Of a stretch of DNA of 64,000 bases, positions 35,204 to 46,940 are shown one piece after another (the first letter of the stretch is position 1; each line of letters starts with the position of its first letter). Below the pieces are notes generated by a model that worked only from the letters and a program-made list of their open reading frames with translations, was not told where the DNA came from and did not search any database. The stretch is from NCBI GenBank assembly GCA_949825045.1, contig OX463808.1:27155674-27219673 (forward strand), given 5' to 3'. The translations under genes were made by a program, and so were the position numbers. Origin of the DNA: Argyresthia goedartella. Lineage: Eukaryota; Arthropoda; Insecta; Lepidoptera; Argyresthiidae.

Positions 35204-35502
35204 CACATTGTCCACCAGAGTCGTCGTCAAAGTGAAACGTCAGGTAGGTCTTCGATATCCGAGTCGTCATCAGTGGCCGTAGAGTCGCCGACATTTATTA
35301 TAAACTTTTATGTTATGGCGTCTGTCGCCGCAATAATTAAACCTTCCAGCTCCTTCGTCTTTTTTTCTTCTTTGATTACGTGATTAACACATCCTGTCCA
35401 CTGCGCTGGACCAACTTTTGCGATACCTTCTTACAGTAAATTTTTATCCTCGGACATCTTAAATGTTTTATTATTTCGTCCTACATATGACTTTACTTAT
35501 CA

Positions 35503-35903
35503 TTTTTAGGGTTCCGTACCCAACGGGTAAGAACGGAACCCTATTACTAAGACTTCGCTGTCCGTCCGTCTGTCACCAGGCTGTATCTCAAGAACCTAGC
35601 TAGCTAGAGAGTTGAAATTTTTACAGATTATGTATTTCTGTTGCCGCTATAACAACAAATACTAAAAAACAGGATAAAAGAAATATTTAAGGGGGCTCCC
35701 ATACAACAATTCTTTCAATACCACATACAAACTTATGGATGCACCTGGTTACGTACATGGAGTGTGAAAGTAACCGCACCAATAACTTTGTAAACAATAT
35801 TTTGCTGTGTAAAATCCAAACTATTCACTCCACACCATCGCTTCCATTGAACGGTGGTACGGAACCCTTCGTGCGCGATTTAGATTCGCACTTGACCGGT
35901 TTT
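35503..35903. mobile_element. GGGTTCCGTAC-type repeat inserted in the DDE_3 gene
   Basis: About 400 bp bounded by AGGGTTCCGTACCC (35508) and GGTACGGAACCC (35856-35867), then GTGCG and CTTGACCGGTTTTTAT. It includes CTGTCCGTCCGTCTGTCACC and CTGTTGCCGCTATAACAAC, a set of words I associate with a very common lepidopteran repeat. It separates C-E-L-N-P-I from the downstream coding part. No clean target duplication was found. The short open frames inside it are not genes. Confidence 0.6.
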
Positions 35904-36899
35904 TATTGGGTTCAGTTCGCAATGGTAAGGAGGAAAACGTAGTACTTTGATATTTTTCTTTTCAGCCATATCGTCAACAATATTTTTTTTATATGCGTTT
36001 TTATTGATTCTTTGTAGCAGCTGCACTTTAATATCGTTTTGGTCATATTCTGTGCCCTTTTCGCGCATCCATGATTGAATTTTATCTTTCTTCCACGCCA
36101 TGTTTAGTACTTGCTCTATTCTGTGCGAGTGGTATGGAGCGTTATCCATCACAATAATTGATCCTGGTTCGACTAGGTCTAAAATTTTTGGAACCACTTT
36201 TCAAAGTTGTATGCGGCCATTTCACCGTAATAGTCACCATCTGATTTTTTGGCCTCAAATATCCAGAGACCTCCTTCTAAAAATCCATCTACACTACCGA
36301 TGTGGATCACCATCAAGCGTTTGCCTTTTTGTGGGTTTTTTAGTCCTGTTGACAGTCCTCTTAAAAATGCTTGTCGCGAAGACTGGATATTTTTGTCAAC
36401 CTAAATATAATCTACACAGTGACCCTCGTTGAACCACGTCAAAATCTTTCTGAAAATCTTCTATTTGAAGTAAATATTGTTTTCTCCATATCATCAAGTC
36501 TGGACGATCCAATAAAATGCTTTTTCTTGACCGTTTTTCTCTTTGAAAATTAAGTTTTTTTTAAATCCTGTACATTGTCATCCGAGAGAACGACGGTAAA
36601 TCTTCGTCATCATTTACCGCAATAACAATTTTATCCAAAGTTGGCACTTCATTATTAAAATAAAATTGATGCACTTTTCTTCTGATTGCAGAAAGTATAA
36701 ATGTGTCCAAATTTTCTATCACACTTTTATGTGGCGATCTATGCTGTAGTGGTGACACAACCAATCCAGTCTTTTTATATTCTCTCAAAATAGCATATAA
36801 TGTGATTTGAGAAACACCCATAATTTCTGCTGTAGTTTTAGCAATCTCAGTTTTATATGGGTAGGTGGTCATTGTTTTTTCTACGTATTTGGTTAGTAA

Positions 36900-37739
36900 A
36901 CTAACCTAACCTATAACTGGAAAAGATCCGCAGGAGAGTCGTCTGATGCTGCAGCCGCCCATGTTTTTCAGGAATCGATGAGTCAATTTACATCGCACGT
37001 CGTTGAAGTTGTAATCACTGTTTGTTTATAATTGCGACCGTACCTACAAAAGGATGATTGTGCTGAATCAGCGTCAGCATTAAATCTGTAACCTTGGCTG
37101 TAGGCAGTCAATGATCTCGTACGTCATATGTACGTGCGTGCTCTTCACTCTGGAGTGAATATTAAGTTGTCGATTGATGAAATTTGTGTGCCTAAAAACC
37201 TTGGGATTTGGCAACATAGGGCACATCTTGTACACCAATCGTTTATATATAAATATATATCTCTCTCTCTCTTCAGTGATTTGATTATTCTTCGTGCGAT
37301 GTTCTGCCTGGATGATTTCAATATTCGTTGAATTAGGTATATCGATGATGTTTCAATGCTCTTCTGGGGGCTGGAACGGCTTCCTATGTCTTGAACTTGA
37401 AAAGCTGCTTGCTGTGAATGAATTTGCCGACGCGTTCGTTTCTGCTGGTGCGAGCTCCATTTTGATAAATCAGCAGTCGGCTGACTATCGGGTCATTGTT
37501 CTTGCGGTGTCTTGAGTTCGATGCGGGAAATCTTCAGTTGAAATAATTTATCTTTTGGCTTCTGGTCCGTTTTCAAATCTGGTCCGGTCATGGCTTGCTT
37601 GATGTCGTCTTGGTTTGGGTGGGGTCTTGATTATGGAGTTCTGCAGCGTGGTTTGAAATAGGTATGCAAACCGATGTCGGGGCTCGGCGATCTTGGACGA
37701 AGTGCTTCTTGCTGCACTTCTAAGGTGAGAGAAGTCGGG
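36900..37739. other. Unassigned 840 bp segment splitting the DDE_3 gene
   Basis: Lies between the two N-terminal pieces of the transposase. It is GC-richer than its surroundings and has a CTAACCTAACC word at its left edge. On the minus strand it begins TGGTGACCCGAC, which resembles primer-binding-site leaders of LTR retroelements, and it contains a short ATG frame. It may be an LTR-element fragment, but no paired LTR or target duplication is visible. A dispersed (TC)n/(TA)n run sits at 37247-37272. Confidence 0.4.
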
Positions 37740-37864
37740 TCACCACTTTGCCAATTTCAGCGCAATCGTCTTTTCGTTTACGGTCAAAAGCGTAGACTTA
37801 GGACGTTTCTTGACCAGCGAGGATAAAAATGATGGTCCAGGTTTTGGTTCACCCATTTCTAATT

Positions 37865-38105
37865 CTGAGAACAAAAGTTAAATTAAATATTAATAAAATT
37901 ATCTTTTTCTTTTACGCCTACGATATAATATTCCATTATTCGGTTTTTTGACGTAATCACACACATCGTCATACTGTGGATGCCATTTTGTTATAACGTT
38001 ATCAAAATTGCGTCGATAACAAAATATTAATATTAAGCGATTATGAAACATTTCCCTGAAACGGAAATCTTAATAAACATTAATTGAGGAATATAAAAAA
38101 CTTAC
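37865..38105 (-). other. Putative 5' UTR intron of the DDE_3 gene (241 bp)
   Basis: Minus-strand donor ACAAG/GTAAGT at 38106/38105 and acceptor TTTTGTTCTCAG at 37865, eight bases before the ATG at 37856. Consensus agreement is good at both ends and the intron is of ordinary insect size. Confidence 0.5.
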
Positions 38106-38106
38106 C

Positions 38107-39134
38107 TTGTTTGTAAGACAAGCAAACACTCCAGTCAGATGCAATATCAAAGTTCCTTCTAACAAAGCCGTAAATCGTCATTCCAGGTAAAATCTCTACC
38201 CAAATTACAAAGTATTACAAAGTCCGTAAAAGAATAGCCAAGTTGTCGTAATGAGCAATAGATCATAGAAAAACACCCGTACACATGACAAACAAGTGAC
38301 GAATGAGATTTATGCGCGTGGGCGCGACGTCATCACGCGATGTTTGATATATCGGATCTTGTAGTATCGATTCATCAATCGCTAATCGATAACTGTCATT
38401 CGTTCATTATCATTCAATGTCAATACCCATCCCTAATTTTTGCATTAGAATAAATAAACAAATAACCTCAATGTTTTTCATCTAATCGTATTTTTAGAGT
38501 TTTACAAGTTTTATCTCCAATTACTACTTAAATGTTGTTTGATAAGTAGGCGACGGTGTTTTCTAATTGACGGATGTGAAATGTTAGTGTCTTGGAAGTA
38601 GTTTCTTGATGAAATCTATGATTATATACCCGGCAGTGCTTTGTTTACAAAGTTATTTTTTCTGATTGATACAGACTTTAGAAAATTACACTACTAGTAA
38701 AAAAACGTAAAGAAAAAATAAATCTTGGGAAAAAACGCGAATGAAAAAAAAAAGGAAAACATTATTTCGGAAAATGCATCTATACACTCGAACTGAGAGA
38801 CCCAGCTCCAAGCTCATCAGATTACAAGCTCCTCAGCTCACTTCAGATCGATCGATCAAGAGGATCGACCGACCTACTTTTTGTGTTGAGTTGGTGCTGT
38901 TCAGCTCATGATTTGAAAAAATACCAACGCAGATCGCAAGATGGCGTGAGTCGGACTTGGATATTGTTACACAGCATAAATGTGTTAAAATATTTTTTTT
39001 TTACAATTCTAAGATCTGATCGATACTCATTTGAGCCCTTCCACCTTTCTTCAATACGAATTGTTTTATTTAGTGTTCCAAAATGAAATACTTATTTCTA
39101 CATTTCAAAATAGTACAGGAAACATTTCACTCTA
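38107..39134. other. Anonymous stretch right of the DDE_3 gene
   Basis: Probably the 5' leader and end of the DDE_3 element at first (no terminal repeat could be fixed), then AT-rich sequence. GATCGATCGATCAAGAGGATCG near 38847 is a short self-complementary cluster. No gene supported. Confidence 0.4.
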
Positions 39135-39390
39135 CAGGGTGACATTGAATTAGCTGACCATATTTTGAGGAATGATAGTTACCATAATTATGAACAACTT
39201 TCCCTAAGTAACATACGGTCGCAAAAAAAAAATTGGGTGTCCCAAAGTAACTTGTAATCACTGATCGGGTCAATGTACTGAATGACGATTTTTTTTTCAT
39301 TTGCGCCCATATGTTTCTTGGGGAAAGTTGTTCATATTGATGGGTACTATAATTCCCCAAAACATGGTCCGATAATTAAATTTCACCCTG
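39135..39390. mobile_element. 256 bp inverted-repeat element (MITE-like)
   Basis: Ends CAGGGTG (39135) and CACCCTG (39390). The first and last 75-80 bases are imperfect reverse complements: GACCATATTTTGAGGAAT pairs with ATTCCCCAAAACATGGTC, and GAACAACTTTCC with GGAAAGTTGTTC. The middle holds poly-A and poly-T runs. It has no coding capacity. The left flank is TA, the right is not, so the target duplication is unclear. Confidence 0.7.
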
Positions 39391-39605
39391 GATAATCAGC
39401 AAGTTAAAATAAAAAAAACCGACTTCAAGTTCAAGCCCTTGTTCCTTCTCCCCTGTCGGGATGCAAATGTCGTCTTTGTATACGATGATGGTGAAACTAT
39501 TGAGGCTAATACACAGAAACGGTTGCACACCCATACCACCTTAAAGTATTACGTTTCAGGCAACAAAATGTTACGGAGATGTGGAGCGTCATATTTTGCC
39601 TCTTA

Positions 39606-41046
39606 TACTAAGCTCCACACGCCACATAACACGACACATAATTCGCCAAGGTAAAAACTTTAAAAAAACAAGCACTATTTCTTCCACCCCGGTCGGGTTA
39701 CGAATGTCGTCAAAATTCACGAAAACAAGGTTCGAAACCTGCATGTCTGACAGTCCAGTCCACACGTATTACACGAAAATATAAACGAATATTACGAACT
39801 TATAGACAGAATTCATCTTACGACAATGACCTTAAGGTGCTACTTCGTCCGTGCAAAGGTCCCAGTTATTCCAGGCGGAAAGACCCGCAGTGTGAGAGGG
39901 ACGAAATCGGGAAAAAATGAAAAAGCGTAGCGATAAACCACAGAAAAATTGTTTAAAAATAAACTAACCTATTTTGTAAAAAAAAAATAAGGAGATTTTG
40001 CGAATACATAATATGTACATTTTGAACACAGTTCCACAATAAAATTAGTTAGGATTTCAGAATTACAGGAAAAAATAAAACAATTTAGAGGTGTTTTTGT
40101 AATTAAATTCTATTGAGAAAATTTCATCCAATCGCGTTTCCCTTTAGTGAACATCTTAATTAAATACTCAATAAACGACAACCCAAAAATCAAATTTGTA
40201 GATGACTTCATGGTGGAGTAAATGGATTCGAAAAAAAAACGAAATTTTCTTTCGTATCAGCTTAACTACCGCTAAAGCAATTAAACGCAATTTCGTTTAC
40301 CTGGATGCCTCGTAATTCCAGTATTTTTGCTTTAGAAATCAAAATACTGGACCGATTTCTAATTTCCAAAAAATGGAACCAATCTGGATGGTCAACCTTT
40401 CAATTACAAAAATATATTTTTAAATTGGTTCGTAAAATATCAGTTTTGAGGTATAAATTGTAATAAAATATCTAGTCTAGGCAATAAGGAGCTTTAATGT
40501 GATATTAGGCGTTCATTGGAAAATTATCATTAAAAAAAAAACCTTATTCGAAACTCGATGCATTCCGAATAAATGAATGCAGCATTATGCCTAGTCGTAT
40601 GGTCATTGAAATCTTTTATAAAAAAATAACACTTTTCACTGTTTTGGCCAATTACATTAGCTCCCAGATATTGGTCCTTATCGGCAAAACTACCGATTTA
40701 TGTAAACGAGTGTCGATATGTCGCCATGTGGTATCGGTACGAGAATTCGATTCTTAAGTATCATCAATATCGATGTCAATGGTTCCTTACTGCAAAAACT
40801 TCTATCTAATAATATAACTTCGCCAGACTGTCCCTTCCAAAGAGCCCACCCTATAGGCAGCTCGGAAAACCCCTGGTTGAGACACCGCTGTGAGAATAAG
40901 TTAAGAAAAATAATTCACGGTGATTTTTAAGACACTTAAGCTGCTACGAGGTGATGCTAAGTTAGGAGAGAAGTATTGATGTTAAGTGACAACTCATTTG
41001 ATAGGAATTCTTTATTGCGTATCTCTGGATTTTCTTTCATACAAAA
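39606..41046. other. Diverged unit tail (A3)
   Basis: Homologous to 7690-9120 but with about thirty visible substitutions and indels, for example an inserted GACTTCAT near 40204 and loss of phase in the small minus-strand frames. Those frames are conserved in types 1 and 2 but broken here, which argues that they are not protein genes. Confidence 0.6.
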
Positions 41047-41053
41047 CAAATAT

Positions 41054-41490
41054 TAGGTCCTTATATATGAAATTGGCGTTTTGTATGGAGATATTGATGT
41101 TAACTCAATTTTCAGTACAAATTTTTTTGTATTTTTTTTAGGAATGACAGATCCTAATTTAATAAACTTTGTGTGTATGAATGAGATAACATTTATCTAA
41201 CAGAAAATTTTGTATAATTTTTTAAAAGTGTCAGCTGTAAAAAAATATTACGAATATTATCATGAAAATGGATGACATTCAGGAGGCACTGATTTTGAAG
41301 ATAACATTTTAGTTATCAAACTGAAAATAAAAAGAAAATTTAATAAGTAGATGTAAAATATTGAAATTAATTTTAAAACAATAAAAAAAAACTGGAAATA
41401 GCTATTGCATTACTCGAATTATAAACTCCTGAATCTGTAAGAAAAATTCTCCAATTTCATAGGTAAGGTAATTCATAGGTAATTCATAAC
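41054..41490. mobile_element. 437 bp inverted-repeat insertion with 7 bp target duplication
   Basis: CAAATAT is duplicated at 41047-41053 and 41491-41497; units A1 and A2 have it once (ACAAATATAATGG). The ends carry imperfect inverted repeats sharing TATGAAATTGG (left near 41066-41076; right as CCAATTTCATA near 41453-41463). AATTCATAGGT is repeated at the right end. No coding frame, so it is a non-autonomous element. Confidence 0.75.
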
Positions 41491-42869
41491 CAAATATAAT
41501 GGTGGTTTACATTCAGGACTCATCTTCTATAATATTTGTATCTATTTTTTTAGTAATTATTAAAAATATATAATACATATTATCATATTTCTCTCCTAGG
41601 TACAGGTACAAAACATATATTTGGCCTCTAAATTAATTAATTACATTATTAAGACCTGTAAACTACGTTAGTGAGTAATTCCTAAATGACTGGTAACCAC
41701 ACAAGGAATTAACCATTAGTAACAGATTAAGCGATGATATGCGATAGTTGGATACGAGTAAGTGGACCAGTAATACTTCGGTAAATTTTACTTATGTAAC
41801 CATAGAGCTAAAATTCTTAGATAAAAATTCTACTTAAATACTATTGGGGTCGATCAACTGTTTATCGCAACAATTGTTGGATAAGCAATAAAAATAAGAT
41901 TTAAGAAATTCTAGAGCATTTTTTCGAAAATAGTAGAAAACATACTAAATATTTCGATGATATGAGATGGCGTAAAGTAAAACTTGAATACTAAATAATT
42001 GTATTTAAGTAAAAACTTAGATGAACCTCGAAGTATATCCAATGGCTGACTACTTTCACAGTACATATTCTGAAATAAAGTCCTTTTATCAGATGTTCTT
42101 AGTGTGATGAATTAGTAAAGCTTCTGAAACTATATAGGTGTAACAGAAAGGAGTAGTCACATTTTAGAGGTTAAAATTTGGGCCGGGCGGTCCGCTGATT
42201 CGTATAGAAAAGTAAGAAATTAAGTGGAAGAGAACGATACCATGAAATCGATATTTATATATTTTCATAGACTATGTAACAAGTAAAACATAGCGCAAAT
42301 ATTTAAAAAAAATGGCGTTCTAAATTTGAGTGAGTGAGAGCCTGGATATTTGTTGCTATGGGTTACAGAGGGACCGGTGGCATCCGCAATATCGTGAGGT
42401 GGGCGGTAATACCTTTAATATCGAGTAGTCCACCTCATAACGGTGTTTTGACAATGTTCGAAATATACCTGAAATATTTTTGAAATTCGGTCAGCTAATC
42501 AAAAGTCAGCCTGTATAGTTAAGACTGTAAAAAGTATTTTGTACTTGAGATGACATGCGCATTATCATGAAAACGGCCACTCTTCGTGCAAGAATTAAAT
42601 CCATTTACGTGCTGTGCTTACTTTGGATATGAATCGTAATCGTACGTCACTTTACAAATACTGTTCGTACAAATATAGTACACTGAACTAGTAATATTAA
42701 TAAAATTAAACTAAACGACATTATTTTCTCATCCTTATGACATTTGTTATATTCTGAATGATTATTTTATAAACCTAAAATCTCCACATAATAAGATATT
42801 TCACACAGAAATCAAATTGAAATACAATTTCTTAAACAGAAATATATGACATTATTATGTCCCTAAAAA

Positions 42870-43795
42870 ACAGTAAGACAAGTTTGTGCGTATAGTAACT
42901 AAAAATTTAAATAATGAAACACCAACAATACCTTTGTTTCTTGTTTCTTGATATGAGCAAAACTTTTGATTTTGTAAATCATTCCTTACTTTTAGAAAAA
43001 CTAATTCTTTCGGAATTCGAGGCGTACCGTTGAACTGGCTAAGAAGTTTTTTTTGCGAATAGAACAATTTACGGAAATAAGCAAAATCCACGAAAAAAAC
43101 AGCATCGTTACGAAGCAAATTTATAAATCCCTTTAGGACAAATAACTAAAGTGTACCACAAGAGAGTACTGGGACCATTACTGTTCGTGTAATAATTATG
43201 TCAATGATCTTCCAAAAAACACCTCGCATAACTGCCTGAAATTTGCTGACGACACCACGCTAAAAATACAATGCAAAAACAAGAAAGCTTTGAAAATGTT
43301 ATTAATACTGTGCTTGGGGATATGATTAAATAGGTAGAAACCTACAAATTACAAATTAATATTAATAAAACCAAACTTATTTAATTTCTCTCATATAATT
43401 CAAATGAATATCCTATTTCTCTTACATATAAAATGAAAAAAAAATTTGAAGTAGACAATTAAAAATTTTAGGCAATATGCCATATGGAATCAGTGTGTAG
43501 CAAAATAAATGGTATACACGCTTTCTACAAACTCAGGCAAACCATTTCCGCTCTAACGGCCTAGACGGATATGTTTCCTCAGTACTTAGCTATGGTCTGG
43601 TTCTGTGGGGAAGTTCAGTAGAAGTTGAGAGGGCTTTCAAAGTTCAAATAAAATGTATAAGAGCAATTTGCAAGGCGTGATGAAAGCTGTAAACCATTTA
43701 AAAAAAACATAATATTTTACCCCTTCCATATGCTTACATGAGAGATGTTGGTGTTTTTGTTGCTTCTCATCGTGAAATCTGGAGATCAGAGATGA
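42870..43795 (+). pseudogene. Non-LTR RT fragment (B1)
   Basis: Single copy as in A1, with FADD at 43242-43253. It differs from A1 by a few substitutions (CCAAAAAAC, ACAATGCAAA) and lacks the 14 bp insertion TAAATTAGATTAAA found near 1825 in A1. Confidence 0.72.
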
Positions 43796-44433
43796 GGGTG
43801 GCAAAGACGAATCAGAGCAAACTATATGAACTTACTTTATCAACCACCTGGACATAAGGACAAATAATATTTAAATTATACAAATATATATCGCCTTTAC
43901 TATTTTACCACTTGAAATCTAATAATCTAATAATTATTATGATTTTGCATGCTTGCATGCAGAAAACACTGCAAATATTTCAATGTTAAGATCCCATAAT
44001 TTACTGTTCTCTTGCATAGAAAGTTTATATAATTTTATTTTATTTCATTTCATTTCACTAGTAACTTTTTTGTTTGCTGTGTAATGTTTTGCTGGAGATT
44101 TAAGGCAAGACAAAGTCATCAATTTATCATAGTAAGGTTTTGAAAAAAGAACACTTGTGTCGTCTTAACGAACTATTCACGATAACGCAGAAATAAAAAT
44201 AAAAAAACGTAAAAGAAAGGAATGTCCACGATAAGGCTAGCACTAACAATGTAAAAAAGGGGATATTCATTAAAATCTTTAAACTGACGATTTCTCGAAT
44301 TACATGCAACTTTCACTGAGGTCATGTTAGGCATTTGAGGCAGGGCGACCTTCGGTGTTGCTGTGACGTATGACTTTTGGGTCAACCTGTATTTACGAAT
44401 ACTAGTAGCTATTAAATTAAAATGGTTAAACGC

Positions 44434-44469
44434 AATATAAGTCGTTCTATAATTAGAACGACTTATATT
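44434..44469. repeat. 15 bp-arm palindrome (B1)
   Basis: Arms 44434-44448 and 44455-44469, identical to 2939-2974. Confidence 0.85.
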
Positions 44470-44722
44470 TCTAAGAAATAGGCTCCTGGAAGTACGAATG
44501 TTTGCAGAGTAATTTGTCCAGTTGAAATGTTTATTTTATCCCTCCTGTTCTTATTTGCACTGATTTTATAAGCGGATCATAAGTTATTTTCAATTATTCT
44601 GGATTACCGACTCTGTGATACACGGAGAGATACCACTCTTGATTTTTGAAGAGGTATAGTTATATAACTACATAATTCTGAACAAGGATTTGTGAGAAAT
44701 CTCAGAAGTGGCTAAGCATATT

Positions 44723-44739
44723 TATATATATATATATAT
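44723..44739. repeat. (TA)n microsatellite (B1)
   Basis: Same 17-base run as in A1. Its equal length in both copies fits a recent common origin. Confidence 0.75.
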
Positions 44740-46442
44740 TTATGTCTTGTGATACTATTTAAGTTGAAAGCAGCCGATTTCCAAGTCAATAAGACCGTGT
44801 GTATGTAGTACAAGTATGTTAACGGCAATCTATGAAATCTGTCATGTATATAATGGATAGGCAATGTATAGAATGCCTACAATTGGTAAGAAATGTTTAT
44901 TTATTTTTTACACTTTTCCTAGGCAATCAAATTACGATGTCTAAAGAGCATAAAACCTCTTGTAAGAAACAGCTGATATTTATTCGCGTACAGATGAATC
45001 ATGTTAAGCTACACATATACTATATAGATATGCTTGGACTTGTGAAATTATCTACGTGTTATGTCTCAATTTGATGCGTGGATGGGATGGAATAAACCGA
45101 CCCTACATGGCAATCTGATTGCCAATTTAGGGCTGGCCTGAGATAGAGAACAGACCGTCTCTTTTCTTAGTACGTACCTACTGTAGTGATAAAATAAGTA
45201 AGAACATTCACTGATAAAACACGTATAATTTATTTTAATAATAAAATTCGAGAGTTTATAACAAAATAATGAATGACAACCGTGCTCAAGACCGAAAATT
45301 AAACCAGAAAAGAGATCACAAACTGAACTTGTCTATGTTGCAAAAGAATACCGAATTTGCTGGTTCGTTCAAAATGAAATCGATACCTTCGTAACGCGCT
45401 TTTGACGCTGTTTGCGCACTTTGACCAGGACACGACGTGAAAATGAAATGATTATATGAGGAGGATATAAAGTGCGTATGAAATGGACGAGGGGTTATAT
45501 GAATGATTGCCTAAAAGTGTGCCGAAAATATATTTGACGGTGGCGTGCAAATGCCTTTAGGAATTTAGATGATGTAATGATGAACAGACGACATAATCCT
45601 GTTCAAAGATTTAAAGTTGTCGAAAGAGTGAAGCCGCGATATGAAACGAAATTTAAAATAAAATACATACGACAGTTCAAATAAACAAAAATATGGATTG
45701 GGTCAAAAAATACGGGATTTCCTGAAGCGACGTCCAACTTCCTCGTTCACGTACGCCTGCCTGCCTGCGTCTGCCTGCTCCAAAGCACGCCTTGATGAGG
45801 ATTACGCGTCCGCGATGTCTGTTTCAAAAATTTGGGTTATGGCTCGATGCGCAGCCCTCCACCAAAAGGTACAAATAAGATATAATGATAAGTACCAGAA
45901 TAACGCTAACACGACTAAAATGCCACCACGGAATATACACAACAAATACATACCCAGATCGCTTCCAACGTCTGGCCTTTGAGTTCAGATGATATATTGG
46001 GAAAACGCCAGCAATATTTTAGGCCGGCATCAATTCTTTTCCAAGGACAATTCTTCTTGCGTCAAGGCTGCCCAAAACACATTACACGACAACTCCCAAC
46101 ACGAACAAAACTGGCCAAACAAAAAAAAGTGCATCAAAATGCCTTCGACTCGAACAGCTCAATAAAAATGATTTTTTCCAGTCCTGCCAAAACTGACAAC
46201 TAACAATAAGAATCTAGAATAATTCGAACTTTCAATTTCGCATAAACTTATAAAACATCAACCAGCCTGTATCCCAATAAAATCGAAATAAAAATTAGCA
46301 TTACAAAGGAGTCTTAAAACGACGTCTTCGAGTTCACGCTGCACTACATAAGTACGCATGGTGAATAGAGATTAAATTATAGTATTAGAGTATGCACGCG
46401 GTCTTGATTTCAATAGCTTCAATATTTAATCGCACATCAAAA

Positions 46443-46613
46443 ATACTGATTTTCACAGCAAAAAATGATCAGCAAAAACACTTTTACATTTTTAGTATTT
46501 TTGTTGATCTTAAATGTTCCACCTAATACGAAGGAAGGCAAAAATCACCCCCTTTACCCTTCACCTAAGCTACCGCAGTATTTTTCCCTGATATTTGCTG
46601 TGAAAATCAATAT
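46443..46613. repeat. Type 1-specific inverted-repeat segment (B1)
   Basis: Same as 4948-5118. The last base difference between A1 and B1 that I found lies just after it (5165 versus 46660). Confidence 0.45.
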
Positions 46614-46940
46614 ATTTGCTATGCAAATTAGTATCATTGATGTGTAGTTTAATATTTTCCCATTTCAATTTGCTTTACAAGAGAAGTAACTACAAAAACA
46701 GTATCATTAAAATAAATATATTAATTTTGAATGATTTATTAACTGTTTTTGTTTTATATTTTTTACAATCTGATTTTTATGAAAAATAACCAAAATTGGT
46801 ATAGAATTTGGTGGTATAGAATTACCTTTTTTCGGGTTCCAATGTATTTATTTCACAGCCTGTATACTTAAAATAGAATAAGGTATGTTCAGTATTGTTC
46901 AGCCAAGGAAAGGAAATATTTAAATCAAGACTTTAAAATA

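Larger units (their letters stand above)
35227..37856 (-). pseudogene. IS630/Tc1-like DDE_3 transposase, broken by deletion and two insertions
   Basis: The apparent N-terminus is at ATG 37856 (M-G-E-P-K-P-G-P, ending K-L-A-K-W-stop at 37740), preceded by a splice acceptor. After about 840 foreign bases the frame resumes at K-Y-V-E-K-T-M (about 36893) with a helix-turn-helix (A-E-I-M-G-V-S-Q) and C-A/S-A-I-R-R-K-V-H. The first catalytic region is damaged: T-W-F-N-E-G-H remains but the preceding Asp-Glu is lost by a deletion near 36445. The second Asp is kept in V-M-D-N-A-P-Y-H-S (about 36140). The N-P-[E] motif is cut at C-E-L-N-P-I (35904) by a 400 bp repeat, removing the catalytic Glu. The C-terminus continues at R-N-N-K-T-F-K (about 35480) to an acidic D-D-D-S-D-I-E-D tail and a stop at 35227. 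Confidence 0.75.
32790..39590. other. 6.8 kb spacer unique to type 3
   Basis: Homology with units 1 and 2 stops after AAAATGCTCCATTGT (about 32795) and resumes near TATACTAAGCTCCACAC (about 39606). The spacer holds a SINE, an inverted mariner plus a mariner end, a DDE_3 transposase remnant and a small inverted-repeat element. Flanks on both sides are more diverged from types 1 and 2 (about ten changes in 32400-32790), so the spacer belongs to an older or differently descended segment rather than being one recent insertion. Confidence 0.8.
1..41514. repeat. Higher-order tandem repeat, copy A (about 41.5 kb)
   Basis: Complete copy of a three-unit block (types 1, 2, 3) whose order restarts at 41515. 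The phase marker AGGACTCATCTTC recurs at 1, 9138, 22120, 41515, 50633 and 63615. The offset from copy A to copy B is 41,514 at the left end and settles at 41,495 from about 2.6 kb onward because of a few small indels in the first unit. Matching landmarks include the pogo-like element (14383 and 55878) and mariner (5894 and 47389; 18875 and 60370). The block is a tandem array of transposon-laden DNA rather than a single element, since it carries several unrelated elements with their own target-site duplications. Confidence 0.93.
22120..41514. repeat. Tandem unit type 3, copy A3 (about 19.4 kb)
   Basis: The left 10 kb closely follows type 2, but the pogo-like element is internally deleted and the first reverse-transcriptase copy carries a template-switch hairpin. 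A 6.8 kb spacer (about 32790-39590) interrupts the unit, and the part after it (39590-41040) is visibly more diverged from types 1 and 2 than they are from each other. A 437 bp inverted-repeat element is inserted at 41054-41490. The mariner in this unit has the longest open frame of the five tandem copies. Confidence 0.9.

Noticed and set aside
35739..36432. Plus-strand frames across the DDE_3 remnant
   Set aside because: They are antisense to the transposase or lie in the GGGTTCCGTAC-type repeat.
36895..36915. CTAACCTAACC (also AGGTTAG...TTAGGTTAGGG near 16910) as telomeric (TTAGG)n repeat
   Set aside because: Only one or two units with no array; too short to call telomeric.
37128..37515. 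Plus-strand frames of 67 and 73 codons
   Set aside because: No family resemblance and atypical composition; they lie inside the unassigned segment that splits the DDE_3 gene.
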